A DNA stretch of 64,000 nt from Corynebacterium ciconiae DSM 44920 (GTDB taxonomy: Bacteria; Actinomycetota; Actinomycetes; Mycobacteriales; Mycobacteriaceae): NCBI RefSeq assembly GCF_030440575.1, contig NZ_CP047189.1:682001-746000 (forward strand), in the 5' to 3' direction. The notes below the pieces were generated by a model that was not told the DNA's origin, ran no database searches, and was given only the letters and a program-made list of their open reading frames with translations. Of this stretch, positions 29,124 to 37,240 are shown one piece after another. Both the position numbers and the translations under genes were made by a program. The first letter of the stretch is position 1. The number at the start of each line of letters is the position of its first letter.

Positions 29124-29681
29124 ATGGACAACCTGCAGTGGTCGCGCCGCGAAAAGGGCGATTCCGGCACCATTATGAAGCTGCGCCAAGGCAACTCGGT
29201 GGTGGCCGTGGATGAGATCACCCAAGAAGGCGTATCGGGGCGCATTAGCGTCTGCGGCGGCGAGCCGTGGCGGCTGCACGTGGCCCCCGATGATGGAGCC
29301 CGCGCCGCCACCCCGGATGGCCGGGTCTACAGCGCTAAGCCCGAGGAGGCCGGAACCAAGTTCACCAAGGCGAAGGCCTTCAGCGTGGATGCCAATGGCC
29401 GTGCCATGCGCGTGGTCAACGAATCAGCCAACAACTGGGTGGTGGAAGACCACGACGGTACCAAGTTGGGCCAATTCACCGGTTTCAACTCCGGTGTGCG
29501 CGACGTGGTGTTGGACTTAAGTGATCTTCCCTCCGATGATCTGCTCAGCCGCGACGAAGCCGTTTTCCTCGCCTGGCTGGCACGCATCGCGTTGGAAAAT
29601 CGACTCGAGTCGCGATCCACCATCATCATCGCCTCCCTGGTGCTGCTCACCATTTTGGCGCTGGCCGTCTTCCTGCTTTAG
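29124..29681 (+). CDS. hypothetical protein with C-terminal membrane anchor
   Basis: 185 residues, 12 bp after glyS, with an AAGGAG site. The body is beta-rich (GRISVCGGEPWRLHVAPDDG, RVVNESANNWVVEDHDG, LGQFTGFNSGVRDVVLDL). The last ~22 residues are a hydrophobic helix (TIIIASLVLLTILALAVFLL) at the very C-terminus, as in tail-anchored proteins. No function recognised. It may be coupled in expression to glyS and to the next gene. Confidence 0.65.
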   Translation: MDNLQWSRREKGDSGTIMKLRQGNSVVAVDEITQEGVSGRISVCGGEPWRLHVAPDDGARAATPDGRVYSAKPEEAGTKFTKAKAFSVDANGRAMRVVNESANNWVVEDHDGTKLGQFTGFNSGVRDVVLDLSDLPSDDLLSRDEAVFLAWLARIALENRLESRSTIIIASLVLLTILALAVFLL

Positions 29682-29706
29682 ATCCCCACAGAAAGGGCGC
29701 TCCATC

Positions 29707-30186
29707 ATGGTTGAGCAGCGAGTCTCCACCACCCCTGGGCAATCGCCATGGGTGTGGGTGTGGGACGAAAACGAGCTGCTCGACCGCGATGATGTCCTCA
29801 TCGCCCATGTGCGCTCGGATGTGATCTATGTTGATGGCCAGCGCCTGCTCGTGGAATACACCCCCGGCGCCACCTCCTTCAGTTTCCGGGCTACGGCAGC
29901 GGACGGGGAGATGATGTGCGTGCGCCAAGCGGGTTTCACGATCACCTCGCTCGAGGCCGAATGCGGCGACCGGCGCTACAAGCTCGATCGCTGCTCCGTG
30001 TGGCGCAAAGAACGCGCCATCACCACTGCCGATGGCGGGATCGCTGCCTTCACGCGGCCGCGGGTGTCTGGGCGGGTGGAGATAGAAAATGGACCGGCCC
30101 ATGCTCGCATCCCGCTTATCGACGCGGTCGTGCTCACATGGGCCTGCGTGGTGGTGGATTCCCCGATCCGGCGACCGCGCTACTAG
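29707..30186 (+). CDS. conserved hypothetical protein
   Basis: 159 residues from ATG 29707 behind AAAGGGCG, 25 bp after the preceding small gene. Soluble, beta-rich (TPGQSPWVWVWDENELLDRDD, GDRRYKLDRCSVWRKER). It shares a general style (short strands rich in Gly/Arg/Asp) with its upstream neighbour, hinting at a related fold, but I cannot align them convincingly. Its end overlaps the convergent TPM gene by 4 nt. It encodes one copy of the repeated word at 30114 (PLIDA). No function known. Confidence 0.6.
   Translation: MVEQRVSTTPGQSPWVWVWDENELLDRDDVLIAHVRSDVIYVDGQRLLVEYTPGATSFSFRATAADGEMMCVRQAGFTITSLEAECGDRRYKLDRCSVWRKERAITTADGGIAAFTRPRVSGRVEIENGPAHARIPLIDAVVLTWACVVVDSPIRRPRY
30114..30123 (+). 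repeat. GCTTATCGAC word, copy 8
   Basis: In the hypothetical gene at 29707-30186, read as PLIDA. Confidence 0.85.
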
Positions 30187-32168
30187 AAGCGGCCGCCACC
30201 ACCAAAGGAGCCGCCGCCCCCGCCTCCGCCGCCGAAGGAACCACCGCCGAAGCCGCCTCCGCCGCCACCGCTGAGCATGCTGTTGATCACCATGCCGGCC
30301 AGAAACGCCCCCGAGGTCGAGCCCGACGAGCGGTGGCGATCGTTATACCGAGAAATCTCCTCCTCCGCGGCGCGATACGCCCGATCAGCGGCGCGGTGCG
30401 CCTCCACCGCAGTATCGGCAGCACCCCGCAGATTCGTTGGACGCAGTTGCTGCGCCTGGGCGCGCAACTGGGTGGCTTCGGCCAGCAGTGTGCGGGGGCG
30501 GGCCCCAATCACGCGGCCGCGGGTAGCCACCAAATCCTGGGTGGCTTGGATGAGGCGATCTGCGGAGGCCACCGTGCTATCGAAGCGCCGCTGCAGCTGC
30601 TCGCCCATGCGCGAGGTGGTGCGCAGAGTCTCCAGTAGCTGATCCAGCTCGCCATCGGCTTCGGTGAGGGTGGCGTGAGTGGACAAAGGATCGGCCTCGC
30701 CTTCACGTTGTGCCTGGGTCATTGCCTGCTCGGCGTGCTGGGTGACGGTGGTGAAACGGTGCTCGTCCACCTTCACCCCCGTGCGGCGGCTGCTGCCCAT
30801 GAGATCCTCAGCCTCGCGCAGCTCCGCGCGCACCTCCTCGATCAGATCGGGCAGGGCGGCGCGGGCGCCGGCAATGTTGGTATCGGCATGCTCCACTCCG
30901 GCCAGCAGCTGATCGGCCTGGTCCACGAGTTTTTCGGTTCCGGTGATCAAATCCACCACATCGGACTGCTCGCCAGCGGGGAGCTGGGAGCGCTCACGGG
31001 CGGTATCCATGGTGGATTCCGCCTGGTTCAGGTGCTCCTCGGCCATCTCCACGTTGTCGTTGATCGAGCCCACAGTGCTCGCGCTGTAGCGGGCACGCAG
31101 CTGCTCGAGTTGCTCAGCGGCGCGGGGCAGGCGGGTGCGAAGGTCCACGATGCGTTGCGTGAGCCGATCGAGATTCTCGGTGGCGTTGAGCAGCACATTG
31201 CGCATGCGGGCGAAATCCTCGGAACGGGCGTCCAAAATGTCGTCGGCGCTCGCGCAGGACGTCACGATCTGCACCAACCCGTCGCGGCGCGAGCCCCCAA
31301 AACGCCCCGCATCGAGGGCGCTCTTGATGGCAAAAGCCTCGTGCAGGGTGCGCTGAGAGGACTCGAGGGCCTGGGTGAACTGACGGGTGCGGATCTCGCC
31401 GAACTCGGCCTTCGCCAAACGCAACTCCTCCTGGGCGCGGCGGATCGACTCATCGGTAGAGACCAGCTCCTCCTCGGCCAAAGAGGCCAGCACCTCGGTA
31501 TCGAGACTGCGGAAGCTATCCACATCGTCCGAACGGAACTGGCGGGCCTGCTCGATCTGCTGATGCTGTTCCTGCTTGCGGCGTCGCTTCGAGGCGTACC
31601 ACAAACCGCCGCCGGCACCCACCACGGCCACGGCGCCGCCGCCGAGCCAACCGATCTCCTCGCCGCTCAAGGAGCCCGAGGAGGCATAGGAGTCAGCCAT
31701 GCTCTGCGCAGCCGCCGCCCAGTCGCTCTCCCCAAGGGCGGGCAGGCCAGCGTCGATGATGCTCGTAACCTCGGACTTCGACCACTCGGAGCCAGCGTGA
31801 TAGCCATAATCGCGCTTGGTCACATCCACCGAAATGATCGCCACGTTATCGCCCGACAGCTGCTGAAACCACTGTTCGGCACGTTCGGTGCCGGTGCCCT
31901 GATACTCCGATTCGAAGACCAGATACAGCAGCCTGCCGTGATCCTGAAACCCTTGTTTGAGCGTCTCGCTGATCGAGGATTCCTCAGACGCGGAGAACAC
32001 CTCGGCGAAATCGCCCACATAGCTTTCTCGCAGAGTCTGATAATCCGCAGACGACACCTGGGTCACCGGTGGCGCGGCGGCGAGAGCACTGGGGCCCGCA
32101 GCGAGTAGACCTACGGTGCCGGCGGCAAGGAGAGTGGCGTACAAAGGGCCAACGATGCGCTTAGTCAT
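30183..32168 (-). CDS. secreted/anchored TPM-domain protein with coiled coil and glycine-rich tail
   Basis: 661 residues from ATG 32168. A signal-like N-terminus (MTKRIVGPLYATLLAAGTVGLLAAGP) is followed by a TPM domain (residues ~35-160: VGDFAEVFSASEESSI, LLYLVFESEYQGTGTERAEQWF, DYGYHAGSEWSKSE). Next come one membrane helix (IGWLGGGAVAVVGAGGGLWYA) and a basic stop-transfer, then ~370 residues of long charged helices. The last ~28 residues are almost all Gly/Ser/Phe. Family members sit at the envelope. Enzymatic activity is unproven. Longer frames upstream lack a signal and are rejected. Confidence 0.8.
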   Translation of the reverse strand: MTKRIVGPLYATLLAAGTVGLLAAGPSALAAAPPVTQVSSADYQTLRESYVGDFAEVFSASEESSISETLKQGFQDHGRLLYLVFESEYQGTGTERAEQWFQQLSGDNVAIISVDVTKRDYGYHAGSEWSKSEVTSIIDAGLPALGESDWAAAAQSMADSYASSGSLSGEEIGWLGGGAVAVVGAGGGLWYASKRRRKQEQHQQIEQARQFRSDDVDSFRSLDTEVLASLAEEELVSTDESIRRAQEELRLAKAEFGEIRTRQFTQALESSQRTLHEAFAIKSALDAGRFGGSRRDGLVQIVTSCASADDILDARSEDFARMRNVLLNATENLDRLTQRIVDLRTRLPRAAEQLEQLRARYSASTVGSINDNVEMAEEHLNQAESTMDTARERSQLPAGEQSDVVDLITGTEKLVDQADQLLAGVEHADTNIAGARAALPDLIEEVRAELREAEDLMGSSRRTGVKVDEHRFTTVTQHAEQAMTQAQREGEADPLSTHATLTEADGELDQLLETLRTTSRMGEQLQRRFDSTVASADRLIQATQDLVATRGRVIGARPRTLLAEATQLRAQAQQLRPTNLRGAADTAVEAHRAADRAYRAAEEEISRYNDRHRSSGSTSGAFLAGMVINSMLSGGGGGGFGGGSFGGGGGGGGSFGGGGRF

Positions 32169-32213
32169 GAAAGCCAGAGTAGTGCACAGGCCTGTGCTAG
32201 TCTCGGCACCACT

Positions 32214-32768
32214 ATGAGCACAGCCCCCATAGCGCTGGTGATGGGAACCTCCCAATACGATGGCGTGCCCTCGCAGGTCTTCGCCGCGCGCCTCGACACA
32301 GCCCGAAGGCTCTATGAGCGCGGTGAGGCCCAAGCGATCGCGGTAGTGGGAGGAAAACTGCCGGGGGACCGCTTCACGGAAGCAGAGGCGGGGGCCGCCT
32401 ACCTAGCCGAGCACGGAGTGCCGCGCAGCGCCCTGCTCGAGGTGCCCGAGGGGCACGACACTCGCGGCTCGTTGCGGGCGGTGGGAGGTAGCGTCGATAA
32501 GCGCACTCCTGTGATTGTGGTGACAGATCGCACCCACCTGCTGCGGGCTGTGTGGGTGGCGCGGCGAGAAGGATATACCGCCACCGGTGTGGGAGTGCGC
32601 TCGAAGCTGCGGGCCTATGAGCTCACGCATGAGGCCGGCGGGCTAGCCGTGATTGCCGTGGATGTTGTGGCTGGGGAGCGCTGGGCGCGGCGCGTAGAGC
32701 GAGGTTTTCGTACGCTCGGCTCCCACTGTCGGCCGAGTCTGCGCGCCCGAATGAAGCAACTCTACTAG
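32214..32768 (+). CDS. DUF218 / YdcF-ElyC family protein
   Basis: 184 residues. ALVMGTSQYDGVPSQVF at the start and the central RTHLLRAVWVARREGY with a preceding VVVTDRTH strand are the DUF218 pattern seen in YdcF, ElyC and SanA proteins, linked to envelope metabolism. It lacks the usual N-terminal membrane helices, so it may be cytoplasmic. TAGTCT about 10 nt upstream may be a -10 box. It is divergent from the TPM gene across 45 bp and precedes dgt by 10 bp. Confidence 0.78.
   Translation: MSTAPIALVMGTSQYDGVPSQVFAARLDTARRLYERGEAQAIAVVGGKLPGDRFTEAEAGAAYLAEHGVPRSALLEVPEGHDTRGSLRAVGGSVDKRTPVIVVTDRTHLLRAVWVARREGYTATGVGVRSKLRAYELTHEAGGLAVIAVDVVAGERWARRVERGFRTLGSHCRPSLRARMKQLY
32493..32502 (-). 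repeat. GCTTATCGAC word, copy 9
   Basis: In the DUF218 gene, read as SVDKR. Extension GCTACCTCCC differs from the best copies at one position. Confidence 0.85.
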
Positions 32769-32778
32769 CGTCACTAGG

Positions 32779-34041
32779 GTGAACGTCTATTCCGCCAGCG
32801 ATTATGAACGCCGCCTGAGTGAACCGGCCAAAAGCGCGCAGCTGCCCGGCACCGCCGCCGATGCGCGCAGCGACTTCTCCCGCGACCGGGCACGTGTACT
32901 GCACTCGGCAGCGCTGCGGCGGCTCGCGGATAAAACCCAGGTGGTCGGCCCCCGCGACGGAGACACCCCACGCACCCGGCTCACTCACTCCCTCGAGGTG
33001 GCACAGATCGCGCGCGGTATTGGCAGCGGGCTCGGGCTGGACCCGGATCTGTGCGAACTCGCTGGGCTGTGCCATGACATTGGACACCCACCCTATGGGC
33101 ACAACGGAGAAGTGGCGCTCAATACCGTCGCCGAGGACGCCGGCGGATTCGAAGGCAATGCCCAAACCCTGCGGATCATCACCCGCCTTGAACCCAAGGT
33201 GCTCGGCGAAGACGGCACCAGCTACGGGCTGAACCTATCGCGCGCCGCAGTCGACGCCGCCTGCAAATACCCGTGGACCGCCGGCGAAGGACACCGCAAA
33301 TACGGTGCGTATGACGAAGACCGCGACATTTTGCGCTGGGCCCGCCTAGGCATCAGTGGCCACGGGAAATGCATGGAAGCCCAGGTGATGGACTTCTCCG
33401 ACGATGTCGCCTACTCCGTCCACGACGTCGAAGACGGCATCCTCTCCGGACGCATCCACCTCGGGGTGCTCTGGGACCTCGTGGAACTCGCGGCCCTCGC
33501 CCAGCAAGGTGCCCATGCCTTCGGAGGCACACCCGAGGAGCTTATCGACGCCGCCGACCGGCTGCGCCAACTCAGCTGCGTTTCCCGTGCCGCGGACTTC
33601 GATGGATCCCTCCGCGCCCTCGCAGGGCTGAAAGCTATGACCTCCCAGCTCGTCGGCCGCTATGTGGGTGCCGCTATCACCGCCACCCTGTCCGCCCACC
33701 AGGGCCAGCCGTTGGGCCGCCACCACGGCCACCTCGTAGTGACCCCCGAGGTGGCCGCCGAAGTGCGGATGCTCAAAACAATCGCTGTGTTGTATGTGAT
33801 GGAAGAAGACCAGCACCAGCGCAGGCAGAACCGGCAGCGCGACCTCATCTACCGCGTCTACGACTACCTGCACCTCAGCGCACCCGGATCCCTCGATCCG
33901 ATGTTTGCCGCGTGGTATCGCGATGCTGAGAACGAGCAGCAACGCCAGCGGGTGCTTGTAGACCAGATCGCCTCCATGACAGAATCCCGCCTCGAGCGCA
34001 CCGCCCGCAGGGCCGCAGACATCTCCGTGTTCTACTGCTAA
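32779..34041 (+). CDS. dgt: deoxyguanosinetriphosphate triphosphohydrolase-like protein
   Basis: 420-residue HD-domain dNTPase. The metal-binding HD site is AGLCHDIGHPPYGHNGE, preceded by TRLTHSLEV and followed by DDVAYSVHDVEDG. These enzymes release triphosphate from dNTPs and limit dNTP pools. GTG start. In corynebacteria it lies beside dnaG, as here. Its end overlaps convergent crtI by 4 nt. One copy of the repeated word is at 33540 (ELIDA). Confidence 0.92.
   Translation: MNVYSASDYERRLSEPAKSAQLPGTAADARSDFSRDRARVLHSAALRRLADKTQVVGPRDGDTPRTRLTHSLEVAQIARGIGSGLGLDPDLCELAGLCHDIGHPPYGHNGEVALNTVAEDAGGFEGNAQTLRIITRLEPKVLGEDGTSYGLNLSRAAVDAACKYPWTAGEGHRKYGAYDEDRDILRWARLGISGHGKCMEAQVMDFSDDVAYSVHDVEDGILSGRIHLGVLWDLVELAALAQQGAHAFGGTPEELIDAADRLRQLSCVSRAADFDGSLRALAGLKAMTSQLVGRYVGAAITATLSAHQGQPLGRHHGHLVVTPEVAAEVRMLKTIAVLYVMEEDQHQRRQNRQRDLIYRVYDYLHLSAPGSLDPMFAAWYRDAENEQQRQRVLVDQIASMTESRLERTARRAADISVFYC
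33540..33549 (+). repeat. GCTTATCGAC word, copy 10
   Basis: In dgt, read as ELIDA. Extension GCCGCC. Confidence 0.85.
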
Positions 34042-35597
34042 AGCGCGCCCAAGGGTCCGCCCGAACGATCACCGCGCATTCGCTTGAGCACATTCTCCGC
34101 AGAGATCAGACACATCGGCACCCCCACCCCGGGCACCGTGGTGGCGCCCGCATAGTAGAGCCCATCCAGCGTGGAGGAGGCATTCGAGCCGCGCAGAAAA
34201 GCAGACTGGCGCAGGGTATGCGCCGGGCCTATCGCCCCGCCCCGCCACGCGTGATAGCGCTGCGAGAAATCAGCCGGGCCGATCGTGCGCACAACCTCCG
34301 CCCGAGCAGGCAGGCTCGGCTCCGCAATAGCCGCACCCACCTGCGCCAGCGCAGCCTGGGCGATGGCCTGCACCTCTGGGCTGGGCGAGCAGCCATAGGC
34401 ATCACCGTGGCCCAGGCTGATATCCGCAGGAGTAGGAACGAGGAGAAACAGATTCTCCTTGCCCTCTGGCGCAACACCCGGGTCTGTGGCAGAGGGGCGA
34501 GACACATAGATCGACTCGGAGGCGCCGAGCGGGCGCTGTGGGTGAGGACCGGAAAACACCGCATCGAAATCGGGCGTCCAGTCGGCAGAGAAAAAGAGAT
34601 TGTGGTGGCTGAGCTGCTCCAATGGGCCATCGATGCCGGCGAGTACCAACACCGTGCCGATACCGGGGTCGCGCCGGGAGAAATAGCGCTCCGAGTAACT
34701 ACGCAGCCGTTCGGGCAGCAAGGTGGTCTCTGTGTGGTGCAGATCTGCGCCGGAGACAACCGCATCCGCGGTGAGCGTGGCGGCACGGCCTTGGGCGTCG
34801 AGCACCCGCAGGCCCGTGGCACGCGAGCCGTCATGGGTAATGGCAGTCACCCGAGTTCCAAGATGGAAGCGCACCCCCTCGGCGCGGGCCAAACGGTAGA
34901 GAGCATCGATCACCGCAGCGAAACCACCCATGGGGTAGCGCACCCCCTGAGAGAGATCCGTGTGGCTCATCAGGTGATACAGCGCGGGCGTGCGCTCTGG
35001 GCGGGAACTGAGAAACACCGCCGGATAGCTCAGAATATGGTGCAGTCGCGGATCGCTCACTCGGCGGCGCACATGCTTATCCAGGGATGTTCCGAGCAAG
35101 CCAGCGAGCGTGCCCAGCCGGCGCAGCACGCTGGGATGCAGCAGCGGCAAGGGAGAGGAGAAGGTGGTGTAGAGGAAACGCTGCACGGCTATGTCATAGA
35201 CATCCGCGGCCTGGTCCAGATACTCGTTCACCACCGCCCCGGCCCCAGGTTCGAGGGACTCGCACAGCTCCACCACGGCAGCTCGGCCAGCGGGAACATC
35301 GAGGGGCTTGTGCGGGTCGACGAACACCCGATAGCTAGGATCTAACAACCGGAGATCCAGCTGCTCGGCGGTGGAGGTGCCCATGAGCTCAAAGAAATGA
35401 TCGAAGGCATCGGGCATGAGATACCACGATGGGCCGGTATCCCAGCGATAGCCGCCTTCCTCGAGTAGCCCCGCCCGACCGCCCACCTCGCTATTCTTCT
35501 CCACCACCTCCACCTGGATACCGCTGCGGGCCAGCAGGGCGGCGGTGGCGAGGCCGGCAACACCGGCACCGATCACGAGTACACGAGACGGATACAT
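34038..35597 (-). CDS. crtI: phytoene desaturase
   Basis: 519 residues from ATG 35597 (MYPSRVLVIGAGVAGLATAALLARSG). The frame extends upstream antisense into crtB and that part is rejected. The Rossmann dinucleotide site GAGVAGLATA is at the start and the C-terminal AGATTVPGVGVPMCLISAENV segment is typical of CrtI-type carotenoid desaturases. It converts phytoene to lycopene (or a less desaturated product). The ATG overlaps the crtB stop (TGATG), so translation is coupled. Confidence 0.92.
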   Translation of the reverse strand: MYPSRVLVIGAGVAGLATAALLARSGIQVEVVEKNSEVGGRAGLLEEGGYRWDTGPSWYLMPDAFDHFFELMGTSTAEQLDLRLLDPSYRVFVDPHKPLDVPAGRAAVVELCESLEPGAGAVVNEYLDQAADVYDIAVQRFLYTTFSSPLPLLHPSVLRRLGTLAGLLGTSLDKHVRRRVSDPRLHHILSYPAVFLSSRPERTPALYHLMSHTDLSQGVRYPMGGFAAVIDALYRLARAEGVRFHLGTRVTAITHDGSRATGLRVLDAQGRAATLTADAVVSGADLHHTETTLLPERLRSYSERYFSRRDPGIGTVLVLAGIDGPLEQLSHHNLFFSADWTPDFDAVFSGPHPQRPLGASESIYVSRPSATDPGVAPEGKENLFLLVPTPADISLGHGDAYGCSPSPEVQAIAQAALAQVGAAIAEPSLPARAEVVRTIGPADFSQRYHAWRGGAIGPAHTLRQSAFLRGSNASSTLDGLYYAGATTVPGVGVPMCLISAENVLKRMRGDRSGGPLGAL

Positions 35598-36472
35598 CAG
35601 GACCTTTCCACATCTCGGATGCTGTGGGCGAGCGATCGGATAATAATGCCTGCCTTGCGGGTGGGCCCCAGCCGCAGTCGCTGCCGATAGAGCAGCTGGG
35701 TGGGGGCCTTGTCCAATTCCTCGGTGAGAGCAGCAAAGAGATCGGTGGCCGAGCGCACCGCCAGCGCCGAGGAGGTGGGCAGCAGAGGGATCGCGGCATA
35801 GGAGAGCTGCAAGTCTTGGCGGATCTCGGTGATCAGGGCAGCCTGAGAGCTGGGGGTGAGCTCGCCCAAATAGGCGCGTCCTAAGGAGGTGCTGTCTTCG
35901 GAGAGATCGCGTAAGAAGTTGATCTTCTGAAATGCGGCGCCGAGACTGCGGGCGCCGCGCTCCATCGCTGCCCGATCCTCTGGGCTCACGCTGCGGCCGG
36001 AGAGAAAGATCTGCACGCACATCAGGCCGATCACCTCCGCAGAGCCGTAGATATAGGCGGCGAGGCTCTCGGGAGTGTGGCTGCTGCGCTCGAGATCTTG
36101 GCGCATCGAGGCGAAAAAGGCGGCCATGTGCTCGCGTTTGAGCCCGCAGCGGCGGGCCGTGCCGGCATAGGCATGGAGCACTGGGTCGGTGTGGAAGCCG
36201 CGCTCGGGGGCGGCCATCACCTCCGCCTCGTAGCGATCCAGCTCGGCGCGGATTTCGGCGGGGCTCATACCAGCGGCCGCCGCGGTGCCGTCTACGATCT
36301 CGTCGGCGATGCGCACCACCGCGTACACATTATGAATATCGCGGCGCACCGCCGGGGCGAGCAGCCGGCTGCTGAGCCCGAAACTGGTGGAATAGGAGCG
36401 GATCACCTGCCGGGCGGCGGCATCGGCGCAGTCCTGAAAGCGCCGCAGATAATCCGAGGGGGAGGCACTCAT
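35597..36472 (-). CDS. crtB: phytoene synthase
   Basis: 291-residue trans-isoprenyl head-to-head synthase condensing two GGPP to phytoene. The two aspartate-rich motifs are RIADEIVDGT and INFLRDLSEDSTSLGRAYL. The start is just 3 nt downstream of the barstar stop, and it overlaps crtI. crtE (GGPP synthase) is not adjacent. The usual crtE-first arrangement is absent in this window, so GGPP must come from another locus. Confidence 0.93.
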   Translation of the reverse strand: MSASPSDYLRRFQDCADAAARQVIRSYSTSFGLSSRLLAPAVRRDIHNVYAVVRIADEIVDGTAAAAGMSPAEIRAELDRYEAEVMAAPERGFHTDPVLHAYAGTARRCGLKREHMAAFFASMRQDLERSSHTPESLAAYIYGSAEVIGLMCVQIFLSGRSVSPEDRAAMERGARSLGAAFQKINFLRDLSEDSTSLGRAYLGELTPSSQAALITEIRQDLQLSYAAIPLLPTSSALAVRSATDLFAALTEELDKAPTQLLYRQRLRLGPTRKAGIIIRSLAHSIRDVERS

Positions 36473-36475
36473 GTT

Positions 36476-36718
36476 TTAGCGGCACACCACCGTCACATTG
36501 GCGGCGCGAGCCACCGTCTCGACGGGGTCGAATTCGGCAGCCTCGAGCCGTACGCCGCGCAGCAAGAGGTGCGTGACCGGCTGCTCCTTGAACACGTCGT
36601 ATAAGCCATCGAGGTTCAGAGCCCGTTGATGCGGCTGAGCGCTGAGCGCATCGGAGATCAGCGCGATCAGGTCGCCGCAGCTGCGGGCGCGGCGACAATC
36701 CACTGCCACTAGCTGCAT
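36476..36718 (-). CDS. barstar-family ribonuclease inhibitor
   Basis: 80 residues from ATG 36718. A longer frame to 36775 overlaps the RNase gene. The barstar pattern is clear: the central helix reads RALNLDGLYDVF, in which the two acidic positions matching barstar Asp35 and Asp39 are conserved. The C-terminus ends in the strand NVTVVCR. It should bind the adjacent barnase-like RNase and protect the cytoplasm. It lies 2 nt after the RNase gene and 3 nt before crtB. Confidence 0.85.
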   Translation of the reverse strand: MQLVAVDCRRARSCGDLIALISDALSAQPHQRALNLDGLYDVFKEQPVTHLLLRGVRLEAAEFDPVETVARAANVTVVCR

Positions 36719-36720
36719 GC

Positions 36721-37155
36721 CTAAACTCCCGTCATTTCGCAAAAACTCTCGTAGTGATCGGCCGTGTAGTACCACACATCCGGTTTCTCACCGCCGGTGA
36801 CGATGCGCCTCGGCCCGCGGTGATTCAGCCCAGGGGTGGCTACTGTGTATTCGCGGTAATAATCTTTCGCCCGCTGCGGCAGCAGCTGCTCATAGTTGCC
36901 GAAATGGGTGCCGTCGTTTTCCGGGTACTCGAACGGTCCGCCGGCCTCGATGCGCTCGACTACCTCGGCGGCCTCTGGGGGCAGGCTGCTCAGCGCACAG
37001 GTATCCCCGTTAGCCTCACCGCTGCTATCGCTGCCGCCGCTTTCGCCGCCGTCAAGGCCAAGATAGGTGCCCACACCGGCAAGCAGGACAGCGCCGAGGG
37101 AGAGCGCCACTCGGCGCAGAGAGCCGCTCGGGCCCGAGGAACGTTCATCAGCCAT
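36721..37155 (-). CDS. secreted guanyl-specific ribonuclease (barnase/N1 family)
   Basis: 144 residues from ATG 37155 (an in-frame GTG at 37161 adds two). A hydrophobic segment at ~15-33 (VALSLGAVLLAGVGTYLGL) acts as signal or anchor, then a Ser/Gly/Asp linker and an RNase domain from LPPEAAEVVERI. Catalytic candidates are Glu in YYREYTV, Arg in GPRRIVTGG and His in YTADHYESF, matching barnase Glu73, Arg87 and His102. It is exported and degrades extracellular or rival-cell RNA. Barstar is encoded immediately downstream. Confidence 0.85.
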   Translation of the reverse strand: MADERSSGPSGSLRRVALSLGAVLLAGVGTYLGLDGGESGGSDSSGEANGDTCALSSLPPEAAEVVERIEAGGPFEYPENDGTHFGNYEQLLPQRAKDYYREYTVATPGLNHRGPRRIVTGGEKPDVWYYTADHYESFCEMTGV

Positions 37156-37240
37156 AAACACGTAGTGTATTAGCCCCCGTTGGTCGAGGTCATCTGCGGT
37201 GGCATGATTCGTGTCTCAGCTGCACGCTAATGTAGGGGCC

